Shown here: piece after piece, positions 9,405 through 16,858 of the stretch | Layout: every line of letters starts with the position of its first letter | Numbering within the stretch: the stretch's first letter is position 1 | Assembly (NCBI GenBank): GCA_947476895.1 | Contig: CANJRX010000020.1 | Span: 1-39,396, forward strand | From: Fidelibacterota bacterium | GTDB taxonomy: Bacteria > Pseudomonadota > Alphaproteobacteria > Rhodospirillales > Rhodospirillaceae | Reading direction: 5' to 3' | DNA: 39,396 nucleotides | Notes under the pieces: generated by a model | Seen by the model: only the letters and a program-made list of their open reading frames with translations | Database searches by the model: none | Told to the model about the DNA's origin: nothing | Position numbers and translations under genes: made by a program

Positions 9405-9806
9405 TTAAGCCGTCAATACCAGAACCAAACCCCAAATGGCCAGCACCGCCAACAGCAGGAATGTGCCGCCGGCACCGCCGACGCGAAATCCATTGGCGCC
9501 GCGGCGTGGGATTCCGAGTACGTGCAAGACTCTCACGGCGACGATCAAGGCAGCGACAATCATAAGCGCCAAGGGATTGGCGTTAGAAGTTTCCAGAAGC
9601 CCCATCAATATCAGCATCAGCGGTACGTATTCGCCGAAGTTGGCGTGCACCCGAACGCGTATACGCAGGTCTTCATTGTCGCCGTCGCCAAGCGAGACGC
9701 GGTAATGCCGTCTGCCGCGCACCACGCGGATGGACAAAAACAGGTAGAACAGGGCCAAAATGCAGGCGGTCGTCAGCGTTATAGGTAGCGGCAATGGCGA
9801 GTGCAT
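9405..9806 (-). CDS. MAPEG family membrane protein
   Basis: This 133-residue protein has four predicted membrane helices. It carries the MAPEG pattern of membrane-associated proteins in eicosanoid and glutathione metabolism: RVRVHANFGEYVPL after the first helix, then ARVLH-like VRVLHVLG. Bacterial members (YecN-like) are of uncertain activity; some family members are glutathione transferases. Its position 27 bp upstream of frmA on the same strand suggests a shared transcript with a glutathione-linked pathway, though this is inference. GGGAGGGA lies five bases before ATG 9806. It is divergent from the MFS gene. Confidence 0.85.
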   Translation of the reverse strand: MHSPLPLPITLTTACILALFYLFLSIRVVRGRRHYRVSLGDGDNEDLRIRVRVHANFGEYVPLMLILMGLLETSNANPLALMIVAALIVAVRVLHVLGIPRRGANGFRVGGAGGTFLLLAVLAIWGLVLVLTA

Positions 9807-9904
9807 AAAGTCCCTCCCTGGGCTGTAAGATCTTTATGATACCCCATGACAGCCGCCCGAATCAGCGATATTCCAGGCGCCTGAAACAGGCATTCCGAGT
9901 TCTT

Positions 9905-11425
9905 ATGGCTTCTGATCACACGCCAGAACACCTTCCAGAGCATGGGCCCCGCCAGCGCAAACTCGTGCTCTGGGCCTGCATCGCCGCGCTGTTCACCGCT
10001 TCGGTCGAAAGCACCATCGTCGCTACGGCGATGCCCACCATCACCGCCGATCTCGGCGGTTTTTCCCTGCTGGCCTGGGTGTTCGCCGCGTACATGCTCA
10101 CCCAATCCGTAACCATTCCGATTTATGGACGCCTTGCCGATATCTACGGCCGTAAGCGCGTGCTGTTTTTCGGCTTCGGTTTGTTTCTGATCGGCTGCGT
10201 GTTATGCGGTTTCGCGCCGACGATGCTGATGCTCGTCATCTTCCGCGCCATTCAGGGCATTGGCGCGGGTGCGGTCATGCCTGTAACGCTGACCATTGTC
10301 GGTGACACCTTCCCCTCCGTTGAGCGCGCCCGCGTCCAGCCCTTTATCGCCAGCACATTCGCGACGGCGTCAATCATTGGACCAATGCTCGGTGCGTTCA
10401 TCGTGCAGCATTCAAGCTGGCAGCTGATTTTCTGGTTCAACGTGCCCTTGGGCTTGATCGCGCTCGCCATGCTGTGGGTGTTCTACAAAGAAACCCCGCG
10501 CGTCGTGAAGCACACCCTCGACGTCACCGGGGCGCAGCTCCTGATGGCATCGATCACAGGCGTGCTTCTGGCTATGCTGCAGGCGGATCAGTTGGGCTGG
10601 TGGATCCTTCCATTGGTGGCCTTTTCCATCCTGCTCTTCTTCCTGTTTCTGCGCTGTGAGAAGCGTTCGGCGGAACCACTTTTGCCCCCGGAACTTTGGC
10701 GCGACAGCACGCTTTTGGTCTCCAACGTCGGGAATGTCGGCATTGGCGCAGTACTCATGGGCGTCACCGCCTTTGTGCCAGTCTATGTGCAGGGTGTGAT
10801 GCATGCGCCCGTGTTGATTGCCGGCCTTATATTGACGGTGTTCTCGTTCAGTTGGCCGTTCTCCAGCACCATCAGTGCGCGCATCATGCTGCGTACCACC
10901 TATCGCACAACGGCCGTGTTCGGTGCAGGGATGCTGATATTTGGAAGCCTGGTCGTGGCAATCCTTGCCACCGTACCGCCCGCCATCAATAACCAGATCC
11001 TTGGCGGATGGTGGCCGGCCGTCGCGGTATTCTTTATTGGCGCAGGCTTGGGCGCCATCAATACGCCATTCCACATCTCGATGCAGGAAGCCGCGGTATC
11101 CTTGCGCGGCATCGCTACGGCCACGCAGCAGTTCATGCGCATGGCGGGTGGGACGTTCGGCACCGCCCTTCTCGGCATGGTGCTCAATCTCAGCCTCGCG
11201 TCAAAAGCGCCTCAGATTCACGACCCGGCTCAAACCTTGATGGATGAGACCTCGCGCAATACCGTTCCGCCAGCGGAATTGCAGACACTGGTGACGGTTG
11301 TCGGCGCGTCGCTCTCGAATGTTTTCTGGGTCATCGCCTTCATCGCCCTGCTGACAGCGATAACTGCATTCTATATTCCCAAGGTGCAACCGGGTAAACT
11401 CCGCGCGCACATCAAAGGAGCTTAG
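9905..11425 (+). CDS. MFS drug exporter, DHA2 (14-helix) type
   Basis: The product is about 506 residues with 14 predicted membrane helices. It has the DHA2 start motif ESTIVATAMPTI in helix 1, the MFS motif A GRLADIYGRKRVLF, and a helix-5 motif C-like GPMLGAFI. DHA2 members export drugs, dyes or bile salts using proton exchange. No membrane-fusion (EmrA) partner is adjacent, so it probably works alone in the inner membrane. The frame is open to ATG 9836, 23 codons earlier. I prefer ATG 9905 because it leaves a family-typical short N-terminus and room for a promoter from the divergent MAPEG gene, but neither start has a strong ribosome site. A response regulator follows 14 bp downstream. Confidence 0.9.
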   Translation: MASDHTPEHLPEHGPRQRKLVLWACIAALFTASVESTIVATAMPTITADLGGFSLLAWVFAAYMLTQSVTIPIYGRLADIYGRKRVLFFGFGLFLIGCVLCGFAPTMLMLVIFRAIQGIGAGAVMPVTLTIVGDTFPSVERARVQPFIASTFATASIIGPMLGAFIVQHSSWQLIFWFNVPLGLIALAMLWVFYKETPRVVKHTLDVTGAQLLMASITGVLLAMLQADQLGWWILPLVAFSILLFFLFLRCEKRSAEPLLPPELWRDSTLLVSNVGNVGIGAVLMGVTAFVPVYVQGVMHAPVLIAGLILTVFSFSWPFSSTISARIMLRTTYRTTAVFGAGMLIFGSLVVAILATVPPAINNQILGGWWPAVAVFFIGAGLGAINTPFHISMQEAAVSLRGIATATQQFMRMAGGTFGTALLGMVLNLSLASKAPQIHDPAQTLMDETSRNTVPPAELQTLVTVVGASLSNVFWVIAFIALLTAITAFYIPKVQPGKLRAHIKGA

Positions 11426-11439
11426 AGAATCTTTTTGCC

Positions 11440-11934
11440 ATGTCCGCCCGCCGCCTTCCCTGCATTCTGGTTGTCGAGGACGAGTCCGCCGTCCGCGATT
11501 TGATCGTGGCTTTCCTGAAAGCCGGCGGACACGAAAAGATCGTCACGGCCGGTAACGCTGAAGAAGCGCTGTTCTATATTTTTAAAGATCCCGGCCTACA
11601 CATTCAGTTGGCGGTGGTCGATCTGGTGTTACCGAACGCCAGTGGCCTCGCGCTGATCCGCAAAATTCGCAATGCCAAGGCCCTGCATCGCAGGACCCTG
11701 CCGGTGGTTGTCCTGACCGGACGCACCGATACCGACACATATAAAGCGGCGTCGCGGCGCGGCATCCAAGGCTACCTCATGAAGCCGGTCTCGCCCGGCA
11801 TGCTGGTGGAGACCGTAAATAACGTTCTAGCCGCGCGCGGATTGCCCGTTCCTGCTTCTCCGGACAAGCCGGCCGGTGAATCCAGACTGGGCGACAATGC
11901 TGCAGTTCCCCCGCCGCCGTCCTTGGACGATTAG
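11440..11934 (+). CDS. Single-domain (CheY-like) response regulator
   Basis: This 164-residue receiver-only protein has the acidic pair E13/D14, phospho-acceptor D61 in VVDLVLP, T93 in VLTGR, and K115 in LMKPVSP. There is no DNA-binding or enzymatic output domain; the last 35 residues are Pro/Ala-rich and probably disordered. Such proteins act as phosphate shuttles or bind a target directly. No histidine kinase is encoded in the window, so its partner is elsewhere. It starts 14 bp after the MFS exporter and may share its transcript. Confidence 0.92.
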   Translation: MSARRLPCILVVEDESAVRDLIVAFLKAGGHEKIVTAGNAEEALFYIFKDPGLHIQLAVVDLVLPNASGLALIRKIRNAKALHRRTLPVVVLTGRTDTDTYKAASRRGIQGYLMKPVSPGMLVETVNNVLAARGLPVPASPDKPAGESRLGDNAAVPPPPSLDD

Positions 11935-11950
11935 GGTACGTAATTCCAAT

Positions 11951-11967
11951 TGCATAGCTGGTATGCA
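11951..11967. repeat. Short perfect inverted repeat
   Basis: TGCATA-GCTGG-TATGCA is a six-base perfect inverted repeat with a five-base spacer, in the 101-bp gap between the response regulator and the next gene. It could be an operator for a dimeric regulator or a weak hairpin. No T-run follows, so it is not a typical terminator. Chance occurrence is possible. Confidence 0.25.
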
Positions 11968-12035
11968 GCAACCACGCCGCAGGTTAGAGTATTGGTGCTT
12001 GGTATGCGGACTTAACGTGATGGGAAAAGACCTCG

Positions 12036-12389
12036 ATGGCCAACCCTGACGCCCCTAAAGACGCCGCCAAAGACCCGCCCAAGGGCGCGCCGCCACCGGC
12101 GAAGAAACCCAAGCCCGAAAGCGATGATGAGGGCGAGGAAAATAAGGGCAGCACGACGCTTAATCTCAAACAGAAATTCTTGCCGACGGGGCTTTCACGC
12201 GCGATCGTGCTGGGCGCGGTCATCGCGAGCATCGCCATTGCCGCCGGAAATCTTTTCGGCAATCGCTACAACCTGGTGCCCGCGCCGAATTCCACCAACG
12301 GCTTCATGTACCGGATTGATCATCTGACCGGCGCAGTGCAGTTCTGCGGTCCGCAAGGCTGCACGGATATGGCGCAACCCGCGAAGTAA
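12036..12389 (+). CDS. Small single-pass membrane protein of unknown function
   Basis: The 117-residue product has a charged, Pro/Lys/Glu-rich cytoplasmic region (1-50). One membrane helix follows (about 55-73), then a short outside tail RYNLVPAPNSTNGFMYRIDH ending with a CGPQGC cysteine pair. The tail pattern (a phrase meaning roughly 'you-see-which-sequence' RIDHLTGAVQFC) recurs in small alphaproteobacterial membrane proteins that have no known role. GGGAAAAGA lies before ATG 12036. It ends two bases before the convergent gene at 12392. I do not recognise a function. Confidence 0.65.
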   Translation: MANPDAPKDAAKDPPKGAPPPAKKPKPESDDEGEENKGSTTLNLKQKFLPTGLSRAIVLGAVIASIAIAAGNLFGNRYNLVPAPNSTNGFMYRIDHLTGAVQFCGPQGCTDMAQPAK

Positions 12390-12391
12390 CC

Positions 12392-13219
12392 TTAAGCAGA
12401 TTCCACAAGGCGCTTTAAGGCCGCCAGTTCCTCATCGGCGATGCGCATGTCAGCTGCGAATTGCGCATCGCTGTAGGTGGCGGGCTTGGTGAAGGTCAGC
12501 ATCACCACAGCGCCGCCGCCCGCAGGAACAACACGCCCCGGGATCGGCCAGCTGCCGCCCTTGTTATCCGTCACAACGTGATCGACTACACCTGACGCCG
12601 CGTCGAGCTTCAGCGTAATGCGCGCGGGGCCTTGTGCGGTGTCCACGTCCCACACATTGCCGGAGCCGGAACGCACGCTTTTGAAGCTGTGCTTTGCCCA
12701 CTTAGGCCAGGTTCTGACATCGGACAACGTGGCGAACACTTTGTCCGTCGTAGCGGCAATTCCAACTGACCGGGTGGCCGTGGTTTGCAGCGTAGACGCC
12801 ACCGCATCAAGTTTGCGGCTCGCGATCTCTTCGCCCGGTTGATAGTTCTCGCGGATGTCGTAACGCACTTGCGCATCGTCGACGCTTTTTGACGTCAGCC
12901 CGCGCCAGAAACCCAAAGCGCCTTCCCATTCACCGAAGGGGCCGTAGACTTCCAGCTCCTTGCCGGTCTGGATACGCGTGAAAGATGTGTCGGCGTATTC
13001 GCCGCCGATCACCCAAAATTTCCGGGGCGTCAGCTCGTCTTCGGACTTCAAGAAATAGCGGACCATGGCGTTATCCACGGTCTTGCCGGTCAGTTCGCGC
13101 CAGCGCACCTTGGCGTCGCGTTCGTTAAAAGGACCGTGGGTTTCCAATACGGTGCCCGCCGCCGGGACCGAAAACGTCGTATCGGCATATTCGCCGCCGA
13201 CAACATAGTAACTCGCCAT
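12392..13219 (-). CDS. Tandem DUF4170 domains fused to an SRPBCC (START-like) domain
   Basis: This 275-residue protein has three parts. Residues 4-58 and 68-122 are two copies of the same module, each with [YF][YW]V[VI]GGEYADT[TS]F, then a GPF...W motif and a final VRY. This matches the small alphaproteobacterial family DUF4170, which normally stands alone. Residues about 148-275 look like an SRPBCC/polyketide-cyclase ligand-binding domain, with the opening RSVGIAATTDKVFATLSDVR and RTWPKWAKH. There is no signal peptide, so it is probably cytoplasmic. GGAGAAC precedes ATG 13219. It is convergent with the small membrane protein and divergent from trmFO. The ligand is unknown, and the family assignment is from recall rather than a search. 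Confidence 0.7.
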   Translation of the reverse strand: MASYYVVGGEYADTTFSVPAAGTVLETHGPFNERDAKVRWRELTGKTVDNAMVRYFLKSEDELTPRKFWVIGGEYADTSFTRIQTGKELEVYGPFGEWEGALGFWRGLTSKSVDDAQVRYDIRENYQPGEEIASRKLDAVASTLQTTATRSVGIAATTDKVFATLSDVRTWPKWAKHSFKSVRSGSGNVWDVDTAQGPARITLKLDAASGVVDHVVTDNKGGSWPIPGRVVPAGGGAVVMLTFTKPATYSDAQFAADMRIADEELAALKRLVESA

Positions 13220-13331
13220 AACCAGCCGTTCTCCTGTGCTTCCAGGCCGGAAGGTATAGCAGTTTGGCGGGCAAATGGGAGCGCCCTTAACTTCAATTGA
13301 ACTTCACGGGCAGATGCCTATGGTGTCGCTT

Positions 13332-14702
13332 ATGAACAGCCCTATTCACATTATTGGCGGCGGATTGGCCGGCAGCGAGGCCGCCTGGCAGATTGCCCAG
13401 GCCGGCGTTCCCGTGGTCATCCACGAAATGCGCCCCGTCCGCACCACCGACGCTCACAAAACCGCGGGCCTCGCGGAATTGGTGTGCTCGAATTCCTTCC
13501 GGTCCGACGATGCCGAATACAATGCCGTCGGACTGCTCCACGCCGAAATGCGCCGTGCGAATTCCTTGATCTTGCGTGAGGCTGACGCGCACCGGGTTCC
13601 GGCGGGCTCTGCCTTGGCCGTGGACCGGGACGGATTCTCAGAAGCCGTGGAAAAAGCGCTGACGGCCCATCCGCTGATTTCCATCGACCGTGCTGAAGTC
13701 GCAGGCCTTCCGCCCGAGGAGTGGGAGTCCGTGATCATCGCGACTGGGCCCCTCACCTCGCCGGATTTGAGCGCGGCCGTGCGCGAACTGACGGGGCAGG
13801 ATTCGCTGGCCTTCTTCGACGCCATCGCGCCCATCGTTCACCGCGAGAGCATCAATATGGACGTGGCGTGGTTTCAGTCGCGCTACGACAAAGGCGCTGA
13901 AGTCGAAGGCGGTGGGGCCGACTACGTCAATTGCCCGATGGATAAAGCGCAGTACGAAGCTTTCATCCAGGCTTTGCGTACGGGCGAAAAAACTGAATTC
14001 AAGGATTGGGAAAAAGACACGCCGTATTTTGAAGGCTGCTTGCCGATTGAAGTGATGGCTGAACGCGGCATGGAGACTTTGGCCTACGGCCCCATGAAGC
14101 CTATTGGCCTTACCAATCCGCGCAGCAGCCAGAAGCCTCACGCCATCGTGCAGCTACGCCAAGACAATGCCCTGGGCACGCTGTTCAACATGGTCGGCTT
14201 CCAGACCAAACTGAAACACGGCGAACAAGTGCGGATCTTCCGCATGATCCCCGGATTGGAGAATGCGGATTTCGCGCGCCTTGGCGGCATTCACCGCAAC
14301 ACCTTCATCAATTCGCCGAAGCTTTTGGATGAAACGCTGCGGCTGAAAGCCATGCCGCGCTTGCGTTTTGCCGGACAAATCACCGGCTGCGAAGGCTATG
14401 TGGAAAGCGCCGCTGTAGGCTTATTGGCCGGGCGCTTTGCGGCCGCCGAACGCTTGGGCAATGCCAAAGTACTGCCGCCGTTGACGACGGCTTTCGGCGC
14501 ATTGCTGGGACATATCACCGGCGGCGCTGATGAAACCACGTTCCAGCCCATGAACATCAACTTCGGTCTGTTTCCGGAGATTGACGCCCGCGACGGCAAA
14601 GGCCGTCCGATCCGGGGACGTGATCGCAAGAAGCACCTCGCGATCCGGGCGCTCAATGATATCGACGCCTGGCTCGGCGCAACGCGGGTTGCGGCAGAGT
14701 AA
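13332..14702 (+). CDS. trmFO: Methylenetetrahydrofolate-tRNA (uracil-54-C5) methyltransferase
   Basis: TrmFO makes ribothymidine at position 54 of tRNA using methylenetetrahydrofolate and FAD. The 456-residue protein starts with the FAD-binding motif [16 protein letters not shown], followed by the family marks [15 protein letters not shown] and a C-terminal INFGLFP. The frame is open to ATG 13275, and ATGs at 13314 and 13320 are alternatives. ATG 13332 gives the usual [11 protein letters not shown] start, though without a strong ribosome site. It is convergent with the NDUFAF6-like gene, with no gap (14702/14703). Confidence 0.95.
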   Translation: MNSPIHIIGGGLAGSEAAWQIAQAGVPVVIHEMRPVRTTDAHKTAGLAELVCSNSFRSDDAEYNAVGLLHAEMRRANSLILREADAHRVPAGSALAVDRDGFSEAVEKALTAHPLISIDRAEVAGLPPEEWESVIIATGPLTSPDLSAAVRELTGQDSLAFFDAIAPIVHRESINMDVAWFQSRYDKGAEVEGGGADYVNCPMDKAQYEAFIQALRTGEKTEFKDWEKDTPYFEGCLPIEVMAERGMETLAYGPMKPIGLTNPRSSQKPHAIVQLRQDNALGTLFNMVGFQTKLKHGEQVRIFRMIPGLENADFARLGGIHRNTFINSPKLLDETLRLKAMPRLRFAGQITGCEGYVESAAVGLLAGRFAAAERLGNAKVLPPLTTAFGALLGHITGGADETTFQPMNINFGLFPEIDARDGKGRPIRGRDRKKHLAIRALNDIDAWLGATRVAAE

Positions 14703-15569
14703 CTAGTACTTATTCCGCCAGGCATTCCACGCCAGCCGCAAAGCTGCGGGCCGCTGTAAAATATGACGCGGATCGAAAACATCAAAACCGCGGCGTGCGA
14801 GACCTTTCAGATACTCGTCCGCCAATGTCGCAGGCAACAGGGCCGGTAACGCAGTGGCGTTAACAGCCTTGCGATAGGTGCGTGCCTTTTCCAAATGGGC
14901 GCGGGCCAGGTTCGCGACCTGCTCCACCACGACGGCGATCTTGGCGGCGTTGCGGCGTTCCTGCAGATCGTGGCCCGTGAGGTTTTCAGCCGCCATCATG
15001 TCTTGCGGCAACAAGAAGCGGTTGGCGCGCGCATGAAACAGAATAGCGCGCAAAAGGCCCGTTAACGCCCAGGCGATTCCCACATGACGCCCTGCCGCAC
15101 GGCTCGCCTCGTCGCGCGCGCCCAGCACTTCCAGGACGAGCGCGGTCAAACTCGCCGACGTTCCTTCGGCATAGCTTTCTAAAGCCTCGACATCGGAGGG
15201 CGACACATCGGCCATGTCGCGGGCGCGGGCATCGAGAAGCGTCTCGAAATGGGCGCGCGTTAAGCCATAGGACGTAATGGTCGATGCGAGGGCTTCGACC
15301 ACCGGATTGCCTTGGGGCACATTGCCGTTTTCATAAATGGCCGCGATCACATCGCGCCACCACTGCAGCTTCATCTGGCCGATCAGATTTTCCGAGACAC
15401 TTTCGCGCACGCGGGCCACTTCGGCGTTGAAAGCATAAAGCGCCATCACGCCATCGCGGACCGGCACCGGCGCGCACATCGCCGTCAGGAAACGGTCATG
15501 GTCGTCCTTCGAGACCATCTTAGAAATATATTCTGCCGTGGACATTTCTGCGGCGCGGTCCTTTAACAT
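14703..15569 (-). CDS. Squalene/phytoene synthase-like protein (NDUFAF6-like)
   Basis: The 288-residue protein belongs to the squalene/phytoene synthase superfamily (all-helical). It shows RDGVMALYAFNAEVARVRE and LQWWRDVIAAIY at the first substrate region and GIAWALTGLLRAILFHA at the second. The aspartate-rich DxxxD motifs needed for prenyl-diphosphate condensation are absent in both places (NAEVARVRE replaces the first). This is the pattern of NDUFAF6, the mitochondrial complex I assembly factor, rather than of a terpene enzyme. Placement near secF and the NDUFAF3-like gene supports this. The first ATG is at 15569; ATG 15545 (MSTAEYI) is an alternative start. A role in complex I assembly is inferred. 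Confidence 0.8.
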   Translation of the reverse strand: MLKDRAAEMSTAEYISKMVSKDDHDRFLTAMCAPVPVRDGVMALYAFNAEVARVRESVSENLIGQMKLQWWRDVIAAIYENGNVPQGNPVVEALASTITSYGLTRAHFETLLDARARDMADVSPSDVEALESYAEGTSASLTALVLEVLGARDEASRAAGRHVGIAWALTGLLRAILFHARANRFLLPQDMMAAENLTGHDLQERRNAAKIAVVVEQVANLARAHLEKARTYRKAVNATALPALLPATLADEYLKGLARRGFDVFDPRHILQRPAALRLAWNAWRNKY

Positions 15570-15692
15570 TTTGACTTAATAGACGTTTTCTAGCTTGAGG
15601 GCGATTGTGTCAAAGGCAGAATGGAGTAACATGCGCTCTGTTTAAAGCGGTGGTCGGGGATGATCGCCGCCAGTCTTTCAAGGGGGTTGCTC

Positions 15693-16295
15693 ATGGGCGC
15701 CATTCTATCATCACTCCGCAATACAGTTATCGCCGGCGTTGTCATGGCGGTGCTTCTGTTCATTGTCCTTACCCAATCCGGGGTCGCGACGACATCTTAC
15801 GGCATGGACTTCTGGGCCTATATCTTCCGTTACCTGCACGTCGGCAGCGGCGTGATGTGGATCGGCCTGCTCTGGTACTTCAACTTCGTCCAGATCCCCA
15901 ATATGTCCAAGATCCCCGATGAGCAGAAACCCGCTATCGGCAAGGTGATCGCGCCGGCTGCTCTGTTCTGGTTCCGTTGGGCCGCCATGGCCACCCTGTT
16001 CACCGGATTGGTTACCGCTGAATTGAGCGGCCATTACCTGGTGGATGCCCTGCTGCTCGGCACCCAAACCGGCGGTCACGCCGTTATCGGCGTCGGCATC
16101 TGGATCGCCATTATCATGTGGTTCAACGTTTGGTTCGTGATTTGGCCCAACCAGAAGAAGGCGCTCGGCATCGTCACTGTCGAGCCCGATGTCAAAGCCA
16201 AAGCCGCACGGACCGCGATGTTGTTCTCGCGCACCAACACAATGTTATCGGTGCCGATGCTCCTGTGCATGGTGGGTCAATCTCACCTCGCCTAA
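15693..16295 (+). CDS. PuuD/urate-oxidase-N-like membrane protein, stand-alone
   Basis: The 200-residue protein has about five to six membrane helices. It matches the N-terminal membrane domain of the PuuD family (PF06181, urate oxidase N-terminal), with conserved FRYLHVGSGVMWIGLLWYFN and GHAVIGVGIWIAIIMWFNVW. Histidines within helices (in YLHVG and GGHA) may bind haem. The C-terminal cytochrome c part of true PuuD (a CxxCH motif) is missing, so urate hydroxylation cannot be assumed. I chose ATG 15693 over 15660 because AAGGGGG lies seven bases upstream. A strong terminator follows. It lies between two complex-I-factor homologues but on the opposite strand. Confidence 0.75.
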   Translation: MGAILSSLRNTVIAGVVMAVLLFIVLTQSGVATTSYGMDFWAYIFRYLHVGSGVMWIGLLWYFNFVQIPNMSKIPDEQKPAIGKVIAPAALFWFRWAAMATLFTGLVTAELSGHYLVDALLLGTQTGGHAVIGVGIWIAIIMWFNVWFVIWPNQKKALGIVTVEPDVKAKAARTAMLFSRTNTMLSVPMLLCMVGQSHLA

Positions 16296-16316
16296 GCAAA
16301 GCATCATTCGAAACTG

Positions 16317-16347
16317 AAACGGGGGCCGAAAGGTCCCCGTTTTTGTT
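16317..16347 (+). terminator. Rho-independent terminator after the PuuD-like gene
   Basis: AAACGGG-GGCC-GAAA-GGTC-CCCGTTTTTG forms an 11-bp stem (one G-U pair) with a GAAA tetraloop and a T-run. It sits 21 bp after the stop codon at 16293-16295, reading on the plus strand. Confidence 0.88.
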
Positions 16348-16360
16348 TCTGAGGTGACTT

Positions 16361-16466
16361 TCCTCCCCCTGCAAGGGGGAGGATCAAGGTGGGGGTCGTT
16401 TTGCTTTTGGTAGCAAATAAAAAACGACCCCTCCCTACCCTCCCCTTTTAGGGGAGGGAATAAAAA
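16361..16466. repeat. Two-module extragenic palindrome, copy A
   Basis: Module one is the hairpin CCTCCCCCT-GCA-AGGGGGAGG followed by the tail GGTGGGGGTCGTTTT (16362-16402). Module two is inverted: tail AAAACGACCCCTCCC, then hairpin CCCTCCCCT-TTT-AGGGGAGGG (16421-16459). The two tails face each other and can pair over at least 11 bases (GGGGTCGTTTT/AAAACGACCCC). The same two modules recur at 35528-35627 in the opposite relative order. It lies in the convergent junction between the PuuD-like gene and the Mth938-like gene. Confidence 0.85.
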
Positions 16467-16469
16467 TTA

Positions 16470-16844
16470 CTAGATCGCGATAAGCGCCGCAGCTACAGCG
16501 CGCCCCTCACCCATCAGAACATTGTAGGTGCGGCAGGCAGCCCCTGTATCCATGGGGTCGACGGTCAGCCCGGCATCTTTCAACGCTGTCTTGATATCGC
16601 GCGGCAACGGCAGCATCTCGGGTCCGCAGCCTAAGAGGCATACGTCCAATGATGCCGCACATGCGATCAAGGGTTGGAAGTCTTCCACCGTCAGCTGACT
16701 CATGGCGGAGACGCGCCACACGAGTGTGGTCGAGGGCGTGACGATCACCGAGCCTGCGAAGGCCACGTTTGAAACTTTGAAGCCGCCGTTCCCGTAACGT
16801 TGAATGGTTTGGCGGTCCGCCGCAGACTGGCGTGTGAGTTTCAA
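16470..16844 (-). CDS. Mth938/DUF498-domain protein (NDUFAF3-like)
   Basis: The 124-residue protein has the single-domain Mth938 fold family pattern: IQRYGNGGFKVSNVAFAGSV, then DVCLLGCGPEMLPLP, and a C-terminal STYN-like CRTYNVLMGEGRAVAAAL. Human NDUFAF3 (complex I assembly) and bacterial Mth938-like proteins share it. The likely start is TTG 16844, 14 bp after the secF stop; no ATG is available until well inside the domain. It is the distal member of the yajC-secD-secF transcript. Linkage of this family to secF is common in alphaproteobacteria. A role in respiratory complex assembly is inferred from the eukaryotic relative. Confidence 0.85.
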   Translation of the reverse strand: MKLTRQSAADRQTIQRYGNGGFKVSNVAFAGSVIVTPSTTLVWRVSAMSQLTVEDFQPLIACAASLDVCLLGCGPEMLPLPRDIKTALKDAGLTVDPMDTGAACRTYNVLMGEGRAVAAALIAI

Positions 16845-16858
16845 GCCGCCCCGCTTTG

